From Planctomycetaceae bacterium (GTDB taxonomy: Bacteria > Planctomycetota > Planctomycetia > Pirellulales > Pirellulaceae): DNA of 11,089 nt. The position numbers were made by a program, and so were the translations under genes. Below, one piece after another: positions 5,901-11,089 of this stretch. The notes under the pieces are model-generated. The model had not been told where the DNA came from and did no database searches. It worked only from the letters and a program-made list of their open reading frames with translations. The first letter of the stretch is position 1, and every line of letters begins with the position of its first letter. Location of the stretch: assembly GCA_024642765.1 (NCBI GenBank), contig JAHEAM010000081.1, positions 1-11,089 on the forward strand, in the 5' to 3' direction.

Positions 5901-7906
5901 AACCTGAACGAGCGAGTTTGGTGGAACTTGCCACCGCAGGCCAACTCAATATCCTGCGACAGGTTGGTTGGATTGGTACGATGCTTGCCGATAAGGAAGT
6001 CGAAACCGTTTGGAAAATGGCCGAAGCCTCGCCGCAACAGTTGAACGATGTGGCGAGCGCACTCTCGCTGTTGCCAGACCCAGTGCTGCAAGCAGATTTG
6101 TATTCGCGCGTCGCACCACTTTCGAAAGCTCTGCCGGATTCCATTGCGAAACAACTCGGCGATTCGAAGTCGAAAGGACTTGCTCGCTTTGTTCGAATTG
6201 AATTGCCTGGCAAGAACAGAATCTTGACGCTCGCCGAAGTCGAAGTCTTGTCGGGCGGTGAAAACATCGCGCGTCTTGGTTCGGCTACGCAATCCAGCAC
6301 TTCGCATAATGGAACCGCCGATCGTGCTATCGATGGCGACGCGAATCCCGACTACCAATCGGGTAAACAAACGCACACCCAAGAAACTACTGCAAACCCC
6401 TGGTGGCAATTGGAATTGGGCCAAGACTCGGCAATCGACGAGATTCGTGTCTTCAATCGAGTGGAAGGTGATCTCGGTAACCGCCTGAAAGATTTCACTG
6501 TCTCTGTTTTGGATTCGAATCACCAAGTCCTATTCACTTTGGCAAAGAACCCAGCTCCGACTCCTATGAGCGAGTTCAAAGTTGACCTAGCCGACATGAG
6601 TTCTACGATTCGTCGCTCTGCAATTGATTCGATTTCGCAAGTTCGTGGAAAAGAAGGCGATGCATTCAATCGCTTAAGTGAGTTGATTATCAACAATGAC
6701 GAGCGTCCAACCGCAATTCGCGCGATCCAGCGGATCCCCGTTCGCTTCTGGAACTCGGACGCTGCCGACAGTTTGGGACAAGCCGTACTGGAACACCTCA
6801 ATGCGTTGCCAGAGGCAGAACGCGCCTCTGAAAGCGCAGCCGAGTACGTGCAACTGGGACAAACAGTTGCGACGATGCTGCCAGAAGAAGCTGCAGCCGG
6901 TTTGAAAAAACAAATTTCAAAGCTGGGTGTCGAGGTCTTGCGCTTGGGAACCAAACCACATCGAATGGCTTACGACAAACCGATGATGGTTGTTGAAGCC
7001 GGCAAGCCCGTGGTGGTTCTTTTCGAAAACACCGACATGATGCCGCACAACTTTGTGTTGACAATACCAGGTGCCATGGAAGAAATGGGCCAGCTTGCCG
7101 AAGCTGAGGCTCTTAAGCCTGGTGCATTGGAATCCGGGTTTGTTCCCAATAGCACAAAGGTTTTGGCACACAGTGGATTGGTGCAACCTCAACAGTTGGA
7201 ACGCATTCAATTCATGGCGCCCTCGAAGCCCGGTGTGTATCCCTACGTTTGCACTTACCCAGGGCACTGGCGACGGATGTTTGGTGCTTTGTACGTGGTT
7301 GCTTCCAAGGAAGAATACAATGTCGATCCGGCTAAGTATGTCGAAGCAAATCAATTGCGTATCCAAGACACTTTACTTTCGATGACCGTTTCGCAAACGG
7401 AGTGGACCGTTGCCGACTTCGAGGAACAACTTTCATCCATGACGTCAGGTCGTGATTTTGCAGCTGGCCGACAGATCTTCACGGCAGCAAGCTGTATTTC
7501 CTGCCACGTGATGAATGGACAAGGGAAGGAGTTCGGGCCAGATCTAACGAAACTGGATCCCAACTGGGATACTCGCGAGATACTGTCGCATCTGATTGAG
7601 CCATCGAAGAAGATTGACGACAAGTATCGAACGCGAGTCATTCTGTTGGCTTCGGGACAAACCGTTTCGGGTCTTGTGACTTTCGAGGATGATAAACTCA
7701 TCAAGCTCGTCGAAAACCCAGTCGTCGCAACGACTGAAATCGTCGTTGACAAGGCTGACATTGATGACAGCAATACATCGGAAGTTTCGTTGATGCCCAA
7801 GGGCTTGCTCGACACACTAACGGCCGAAGAGGTCCTCGATCTGTTGGCCTATATTGAAGCCAAAGGCAATGAAGGCGCCTCAATTTTCAAGGCAGAACAG
7901 AAGTAG
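2960..7906 (+). CDS. Secreted multidomain redox protein: SGNH-like, PVC-type dehydrogenase, HEAT, F5/8C, cupredoxin, cytochrome c
   Basis: The 1,648-residue product starts at ATG 2960, with AAGGA nine bases upstream; the in-frame TTG at 2957 is less likely. Domains in order: signal peptide 1-34 (cut near VVAQ); SGNH-hydrolase-like 43-240; beta-propeller-like PVC-type membrane-bound dehydrogenase domain about 353-705, with calcium-loop motifs DTDGDGRADV (419-428) and DTNGDDIVDV (462-471); HEAT-like helices about 710-1070; F5/8 type C (discoidin) domain about 1074-1210; more HEAT-like helices to about 1315; cupredoxin about 1322-1448 with type 1 copper ligands H1363, C1431, H1436, M1440; cytochrome c domain about 1500-1637 with CISCH haem site 1512-1516 and likely axial M1612. 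The family is typical of planctomycetes and probably oxidises a sugar-like substrate outside the cytoplasm, passing electrons through copper and haem. Substrate is unknown. The SGNH triad looks lost (GNT for GDS, N220 for D). It is transcribed alone. Confidence 0.9.
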   Translation: MDSLNSKTSSQRLVFLFVLYGLWMGLQPFNVVAQNEKLVLKPNDRIAIIGNTLADRMQHDGWLEHNLQIRFPDLKLSVRNLGFSADTIDVRLRSSGFGTPDEHLQRIGADVVFMMFGFNESFDGADGVEQFKAKYDAEVKRMLTKQYNGDSAPRLVLISPIAQEKLENPDLTDGSVNNANLEQYTKAIKAVAADNKLPFVDVFSSTAAAYSALDQPLTINGIHLNSTGNQFVANNICLQLFGEKTIGERAAVRNAILQKNFNWFEYYRATDGYSIFGGRGDLKFVDGQTNREVMTRELEILIQMTDNRDPVIWAAVENRVVEPDDSKLLPFIPVVTNKPGNGPEGQHKFLTGEDAIKKMRVLEGFAVNLFASEEMFPEFVNPAQMAFDTKGRLWVAVWPSYPHWKPKDEMNDKLLILEDTDGDGRADVCKVFADKLHNPTGFEFYNGGVLIAQAPDIMFLKDTNGDDIVDVRQRILHGIDSADTHHTSNSFVMGQDGAFYFQEGVFHHTQIETPYGPLRNVNAGSYRFEPRTFRVDAYTPFGYANPHGHVFDRWGRDIIHDGTSSNPYDAAITSGHLEHPNKHPGAPLVYSPRTRPCPATEIVSGEHFPIEMNDELLVENVIGDLGILRYKITDKGSSIEGTEQPALLLSDDPNFRPVDLEFAPDGSLYLIDWQNPIIGHMQHNLRDPSRDRVHGRAYRITHKGSPLQSPAPASELSTPALIERICTATHRERYRARIELTSRPDNEVMAAVIARLPRCQDDSERMELLWLHQQANQVNESLLDQMLSSKEDWIRAAATRVVTYQCDRISTTGEKLAKMASDPSSRVRLMAARGASFLESGSSAMHILSNAYSQPRDNYLDYVIRESLRAVNPSWKKDIGTATWPTQLSEASLAFVFDQLTPTELRDLQLTPEIARYLLLRPGLGDAQRRAAVDLLAKAQNVSTASVLITAIQDSQGKSADRSLIFDLVRALAAESAENLQPERASLVELATAGQLNILRQVGWIGTMLADKEVETVWKMAEASPQQLNDVASALSLLPDPVLQADLYSRVAPLSKALPDSIAKQLGDSKSKGLARFVRIELPGKNRILTLAEVEVLSGGENIARLGSATQSSTSHNGTADRAIDGDANPDYQSGKQTHTQETTANPWWQLELGQDSAIDEIRVFNRVEGDLGNRLKDFTVSVLDSNHQVLFTLAKNPAPTPMSEFKVDLADMSSTIRRSAIDSISQVRGKEGDAFNRLSELIINNDERPTAIRAIQRIPVRFWNSDAADSLGQAVLEHLNALPEAERASESAAEYVQLGQTVATMLPEEAAAGLKKQISKLGVEVLRLGTKPHRMAYDKPMMVVEAGKPVVVLFENTDMMPHNFVLTIPGAMEEMGQLAEAEALKPGALESGFVPNSTKVLAHSGLVQPQQLERIQFMAPSKPGVYPYVCTYPGHWRRMFGALYVVASKEEYNVDPAKYVEANQLRIQDTLLSMTVSQTEWTVADFEEQLSSMTSGRDFAAGRQIFTAASCISCHVMNGQGKEFGPDLTKLDPNWDTREILSHLIEPSKKIDDKYRTRVILLASGQTVSGLVTFEDDKLIKLVENPVVATTEIVVDKADIDDSNTSEVSLMPKGLLDTLTAEEVLDLLAYIEAKGNEGASIFKAEQK

Positions 7907-7907
7907 C

Positions 7908-7992
7908 TGCAAAACGCGTAACACACCAACGATATGATACTCCGTCCAACTGTTGCCGCAAAAAGACAATGGTGTGTTTCGCGGTTTTTGCA
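7908..7992. terminator. Long imperfect inverted repeat with T-tract after the multidomain gene
   Basis: Arms 7908-7928 and 7970-7992 pair over about 20 bp: TGCAAAA with TTTTGCA, CGCG with CGCG, and AACACACCA with TGGTGTGTT. There is one T-T mismatch and a two-base bulge (7984-7985). The loop is 41 bases (7929-7969). It begins two bases after the stop codon and its 3' arm contains TTTTT (7985-7989). Terminator or mRNA-end stabiliser is the simplest reading; the loop is long for a classical terminator. Confidence 0.55.
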
Positions 7993-8070
7993 TCTGGATG
8001 CGGCGTGTGACGCTTGGTCCAACGACCATTGAGACTGGAATGCCATTCAAAATGCGACCGCTTCCCACAC

Positions 8071-8103
8071 CCTACTTTCAGGGTTGGAGTCGAGCCTTTA
8101 GGC
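8071..8103. repeat. Possible dispersed intergenic repeat with GCCTTTAGGC hairpin
   Basis: The stretch ends in GCCTTTAGGC (8094-8103), a 4-bp hairpin, preceded by GGGTTGGAGTCGA. I associate GGTTGGAGTCTAGCCTTTAGGC-like words with intergenic repeats of Rhodopirellula-type genomes; this is recollection only. It lies between the convergent ends of the multidomain gene and the sigma-54 activator gene, where no other gene is seen. Confidence 0.25.
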
Positions 8104-8164
8104 CAGCGCTTAAAACTCGAGATCGAAATACGACTACTGTGGCATCGGAAAACGAAAACGAATT

Positions 8165-9586
8165 TTAAACAATTTCGTATTTCTCGAGCAGGCGGTATAG
8201 TGACCGCCGGTTGATACCAAGAGCGCGGGCGGTTTTCGTCTTATTTTTACCGCACCGATTGTAAGATTCTTCCACGTGAATTTTGTTGAGCGTTTCCAGG
8301 TCAATGTCATTGTTAATGGCCAGACGCAGTTTTTCGGGTTCTGCATTCACGATTGCGCTCGGTAGGTTTTTAAGTTCTATCCGGTCTTCTTCAGCGAGGA
8401 CTTTGCAGCGTTCGATAGCATTTTGCAATTGGCGAACGTTGCCCGGCCAACTGTAACTAGTCAAGCGTTCCATGACTTCGTCATCAATCGTCCAATCCTC
8501 ACCAGCAAATTTTTCGGCCAAAAGCTTGATATCGCCCGAACGTTGGCGAAGGGGTGGCAACATGATTCCCAGAACATTGATTCGATAGAACAAGTCCTCT
8601 CGAAAATTCTTGTCTGTGACTTCTTGTTCCAAGTCGCGATTGGTTGCCGCAATCACACGGACATTGACTTTGCGTTCCGTGATCGAGCCGACACGTCTCA
8701 TCGAGCCGTCTTCAAGCACTCGCAACAGTTTCGCTTGCAGCCCACCACTCATTTCGCCGAACTCGTCAATGAAGAGTGTTCCCCCATCGGCAATTTCAAA
8801 CAAACCGGGTTTAGCAGCAATTGCACCCGTAAAGGCACCTTTCTCGTGCCCAAATAATTCACTTTCAAGGAGTTGTTCTGCGAGCGCCGCGCAGTTCACG
8901 ATGACCAAAGGCTTGTCAGCCAAAGGACTCGATCGATGAATCGCCCGAGCAACCAGCTCTTTACCCGTTCCACTTTCGCCTTGAATCAATACGGGTTTAC
9001 CCGAACTGGCCGTCTTTTCGATCAAGCGAAAGACTTCTTGCATGGCCTCGGATTTACCAATCAATTCACTGCTGGGTGCCTGGCGTTTGATTACTTCTCG
9101 GAGTTGTTTGTTCTCTTTTTCCAGTTCTTGAGTCACGCAAGCACGACGAATCATGCGATCAAGGTCATCGAGCTTCGCTGGCTTCGTCAGAAAGTCGTAC
9201 GCGCCCTTTTTGATTGACTCGACGGCGTTTTCGATAGTGCCTCCGCCAGTGAGCATAATAACTTTCGGCGGTGGATCACGTTCCATAAGTCGCTTGAGAA
9301 CTTCAAGCCCATTCATGCCTGGCATATGAATGTCCAAAACCACTACGTCAAATTTCTTGTTGGTAGATATGTTTAGAGCTTCTTCGCCATCTTCCGCTTG
9401 GGAAACATTGAATCCCTTTCGTGAAAAATAGCGGCTGGCCGATTCGCGAAAGTCAGTTTCATCGTCAACCAATAACAAATGGATCGCGTTTGCTTCGACA
9501 AACAAGGTTTCTTCGGTATCGGCATTGACTGGCATTTTTTCTGGGGCCTGATTTTGAATGCGTTCGAGTTCGTTGACAGTGGACAT
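8165..9586 (-). CDS. NtrC-family sigma-54-dependent response regulator
   Basis: The 473-residue product has the full NtrC layout. Receiver domain about 36-150: acidic pair D41/D42, phospho-acceptor D85, T113, K135. AAA+ central domain about 172-398: Walker A GESGTGKE at 203-210, sigma-54 contact loop GAFTGA at 250-255, Walker B IDEFGEM at 273-279, and SWPGNVRQLQNAIERC at 379-394. Fis-type helix-turn-helix about 430-472 (KTARALGINRRSLYRLLEKY). It binds upstream enhancers and uses ATP to open sigma-54 promoters after phosphorylation. The first 34 residues are an unassigned extension; the start at 9586 lacks a good Shine-Dalgarno and M18 is an alternative. Its likely kinase is encoded upstream on the same strand, 398 bases away, and a consensus sigma-54 promoter lies in that gap. 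Its targets are not identified; the promoter at 9842-9858 is a candidate. Confidence 0.93.
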   Translation of the reverse strand: MSTVNELERIQNQAPEKMPVNADTEETLFVEANAIHLLLVDDETDFRESASRYFSRKGFNVSQAEDGEEALNISTNKKFDVVVLDIHMPGMNGLEVLKRLMERDPPPKVIMLTGGGTIENAVESIKKGAYDFLTKPAKLDDLDRMIRRACVTQELEKENKQLREVIKRQAPSSELIGKSEAMQEVFRLIEKTASSGKPVLIQGESGTGKELVARAIHRSSPLADKPLVIVNCAALAEQLLESELFGHEKGAFTGAIAAKPGLFEIADGGTLFIDEFGEMSGGLQAKLLRVLEDGSMRRVGSITERKVNVRVIAATNRDLEQEVTDKNFREDLFYRINVLGIMLPPLRQRSGDIKLLAEKFAGEDWTIDDEVMERLTSYSWPGNVRQLQNAIERCKVLAEEDRIELKNLPSAIVNAEPEKLRLAINNDIDLETLNKIHVEESYNRCGKNKTKTARALGINRRSLYRLLEKYEIV

Positions 9587-9841
9587 GGTATTACTTTTAG
9601 TTTGGTCTTATTCTCGGAATATTCAAGGCTTGGTTTCAGTAGGTTGTAGAACCCGGAGCAAGCGAATGGCACCCTGTGCCGCTTCTACCGGATATCGACC
9701 TCTTTGCGATGGGCTCAATGTGTAACGAGGCGCATTAATGTGTCGAAGAGTATTCGAGCCAATATTCGAAAATGGTCGTCCAGATTATGACGAATCCTAA
9801 GTTTCGATCACCAATACTCTAAATTCCATTGCTGACAATCG
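9587..9841 (-). other. Long leader ahead of the sigma-54 activator gene, no gene seen
   Basis: If the promoter at 9842-9858 is used, transcription starts near 9831 and about 245 untranslated bases precede the ATG at 9586. I see no protein-like frame here. A short hairpin GGCAC-AGG-GTGCC (9680-9668, minus strand) has no T-tract. The leader could contain a small RNA or regulatory element, but nothing identifies one. Confidence 0.4.
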
Positions 9842-9848
9842 TGCAATG
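9827..9848. promoter_or_regulatory. Dyad overlapping the -12 box and predicted start site
   Basis: CATTGC (9827-9832) and GCAATG (9843-9848) are perfect inverted repeats with a 10-base spacer. One arm covers the -12 element and the other the predicted +1 of the sigma-54 promoter. It might be a repressor site or chance symmetry; no protein is implicated. Confidence 0.3.
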
Positions 9849-9858
9849 CGCGTGCCAG
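9842..9858 (-). promoter_or_regulatory. Sigma-54 (RpoN) -24/-12 promoter
   Basis: The minus strand reads CTGGCACG (9858-9851), then CGCA, then TTGCA (9846-9842). This matches the consensus YTGGCACG-N4-TTGCW at every defined base, with the invariant GG and GC 12 bases apart. Transcription would begin near 9831 and run into the NtrC-type gene at 9586. It lies 126 bases past the kinase stop. Direct observation of a consensus; activity is inferred. Confidence 0.75.
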
Positions 9859-9873
9859 TCGAGGCGTGTATCG

Positions 9874-9890
9874 AACCGTTTAAATCGGTT
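9874..9890. promoter_or_regulatory. Dyad AACCG-N7-CGGTT upstream of the sigma-54 promoter
   Basis: Perfect 5-base arms flank TTTAAAT, centred about 50 bases before the predicted start. A related partial dyad CCG-CTCTA-CGG lies at 9911-9921, centred near -85. Enhancers for NtrC-type activators are dyads of this kind, usually further upstream, so this is a candidate activator or co-regulator site. Confidence 0.3.
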
Positions 9891-9984
9891 TGTGCAAAAA
9901 AACAACTAAACCGCTCTACGGACGTTCAACTTGCAAAATGCATCAGCGCGTGCGTGCGTCTTCGCTCGCATTGGGCATTATCGC

Positions 9985-11079
9985 TCAGGAGGGTTTGATG
10001 GGTATTTCAATTACGAATCGTGCGCCTGGGCCCTCATGGTCTTCGACAAACAGTTGACCATCGTGCGCCGCAATATAGCGGCGAGAGATTGCCAGCCCTA
10101 AACCCGTACCCTTGGTTTTTGTGGTGTAAAAAGGCGTGAAGATCGACTCGCGATTTTCGATGGCAACGCCTTCACCTTGATCTTCTACTTCGATTCGCAG
10201 CGAGTGGGAATTCAATCTGTTCAATCCCAGGTGTACTGTCACAGTCCCGTTGGGCGGACTGGCAAATAATGCGTTCTCCAAGACATTCCGAAGGACTTGT
10301 TGTATTCGATCGTTGTCGATCATACACAGCTCAGGAAAGTTCGCTGCTTTCGTAAGCGAAAACTTAGGCACGTTTAAGCCTTTTTTGGTATCGAGAATAT
10401 GTTGCCACGTCTCGCGAACGAGCGTTTCTAAACAACACCTGCGGCGTTCAAGAATAATGGGTGCAGAATAATCCCGAACTTCTTCAAACAGGGAATGCAA
10501 GTCATCGAGGGCCTTTTGGATTTTTTGCACAAGTTTTAGGCTATCAGGTTGGCCTTCCAGGTCTAGCGACAATTCTGCGAGACAAGCGTGTGAGCGTTGA
10601 AACGCATTGCGGCTTTCATGAGCGAGACCTGTTACCATTTGGCCAATCGCTGCAAGTCGTTCGTTCATCAAGAGTTTTTCTCTTGCCGACTCGATTGCAT
10701 TCAAGTGCTTCTTGCGTTCGACGATTCTGTTCAAGACAGACCGCAGAACATCGACGTTAATGGGTTTAAGCAAGAAGTCGTAGGCACCACTGCGAAGTGC
10801 TGTAACCGCTGTATCAAAATCGCGAATGCCAGTAACGACCACTACGGGCGTGTTGGGCTGACGGGAAACGATTATCGGGATCAACGAATCTGCGTTTGAA
10901 TCAGGCAGTCGCCAATCTACAATCACCATGTCAAACGATTTGACTTCAACGGCGTGGATCGCAGCAAGACAGTGAGAAACCGATTCGACTTTATAGCCAT
11001 CCAGTGACAGAATGTCTTCCATGTTGCGACGTGCGTCATCGTTATCTTCAACGATCAGAACTGAAAACTCATTTGCCAC
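9985..11079 (-). CDS. Soluble receiver-histidine kinase, likely partner of the NtrC-type regulator
   Basis: The 364-residue product begins with a receiver domain (about 6-120: E11/D12, phospho-acceptor D55, T83, K105), followed by a short coiled linker, a dimerisation/phosphotransfer domain around H154 (GLAHESRNAF) and an HATPase_c domain about 255-362: N-box N265 and N269, G1 at D300-x-G302-x-G304, F-box FTPFYTTK, G2 GTGLGLA. There is no membrane segment and no classical sensor domain, so it is cytoplasmic and probably receives its signal by phosphorylation of D55. The H-box has S-R-N-A-F where HEIRNPL is usual, an unusual loss of the proline. The start is GTG at 11079, with GGAA about 7 bases upstream; the frame stays open to the window edge, but the receiver begins normally here. 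Its stop is 398 bases before the NtrC-type gene on the same strand. Confidence 0.9.
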   Translation of the reverse strand: MANEFSVLIVEDNDDARRNMEDILSLDGYKVESVSHCLAAIHAVEVKSFDMVIVDWRLPDSNADSLIPIIVSRQPNTPVVVVTGIRDFDTAVTALRSGAYDFLLKPINVDVLRSVLNRIVERKKHLNAIESAREKLLMNERLAAIGQMVTGLAHESRNAFQRSHACLAELSLDLEGQPDSLKLVQKIQKALDDLHSLFEEVRDYSAPIILERRRCCLETLVRETWQHILDTKKGLNVPKFSLTKAANFPELCMIDNDRIQQVLRNVLENALFASPPNGTVTVHLGLNRLNSHSLRIEVEDQGEGVAIENRESIFTPFYTTKTKGTGLGLAISRRYIAAHDGQLFVEDHEGPGARFVIEIPIKPS

Positions 11080-11089
11080 TCGTTGTTCC

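Noticed and set aside
5801..6526. Long minus-strand open frame of 241 codons
   Set aside because: It is antisense to the conserved domains of the secreted protein, has Arg/Ser/Phe-rich shadow composition and no ribosome binding site.
9668..9680. Hairpin GGCAC-CCT-GTGCC as terminator of the kinase gene
   Set aside because: Only five pairs and no T-tract; it lies downstream of the sigma-54 promoter, so a terminator role is unsupported.

Overview
The window looks like chromosomal DNA of a planctomycete, probably of the Pirellulaceae / Blastopirellula-Rhodopirellula type. The best evidence is the 1,648-residue secreted protein at 2960-7906. It carries the 'PVC-type' dehydrogenase domain and the C-terminal CxxCH cytochrome domain that are characteristic of Planctomycetes and Verrucomicrobia, fused to SGNH, discoidin-like (F5/8C) and cupredoxin modules. 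Moderate GC content, long intergenic spaces and small lineage-type proteins fit this. No database search was possible, so the taxonomic call is an inference from family knowledge.

Layout. (1) 2-529 (+): the 3' part of a gene for a ribbon-helix-helix DNA-binding protein, converging on (2) a minus-strand pair, 1245-729, made of a 93-residue small protein of unknown function followed by csrA. Two strong hairpins (585-606, 625-655) separate the convergent units and look like a bidirectional terminator. The csrA Shine-Dalgarno sits in the loop of a small hairpin, the arrangement CsrA itself recognises. (3) Divergently, 1697-2509 (+) is scpA, the kleisin of the SMC-ScpAB condensin, with no scpB beside it. 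(4) 2510-2959 is a 450-base spacer with a hairpin just after scpA, several palindromes, a short direct repeat and a possible degraded minus-strand gene end. (5) 2960-7906 (+): the giant secreted multidomain redox protein, followed within two bases by a roughly 20-bp inverted repeat with a T-tract. (6) 9586-8165 (-): an NtrC-type sigma-54 activator. (7) 11079-9985 (-): a soluble receiver-histidine kinase upstream of it on the same strand.

How the parts relate. The kinase and the NtrC-type regulator are a likely cognate pair, although 398 bases separate them. In that gap, on the coding strand of the regulator, is an essentially perfect sigma-54 -24/-12 promoter (TGGCAC, 5 bases, TTGCA at 9857-9842). 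It suggests that the regulator, or a leader/small RNA ahead of it, is itself under sigma-54 control. The csrA unit adds a second, post-transcriptional regulatory module. The giant protein reads as an extracytoplasmic catabolic or redox enzyme in which a blue-copper domain and a haem-c domain could relay electrons.

No tRNA, rRNA, insertion sequence or CRISPR array was seen. The most unusual points are the sigma-54 promoter with its nearby dyads, the csrA self-control hairpin, the uncharacterised 93-residue csrA partner, the domain fusion with a catalytically degenerate SGNH module, and the long inverted repeat after it.
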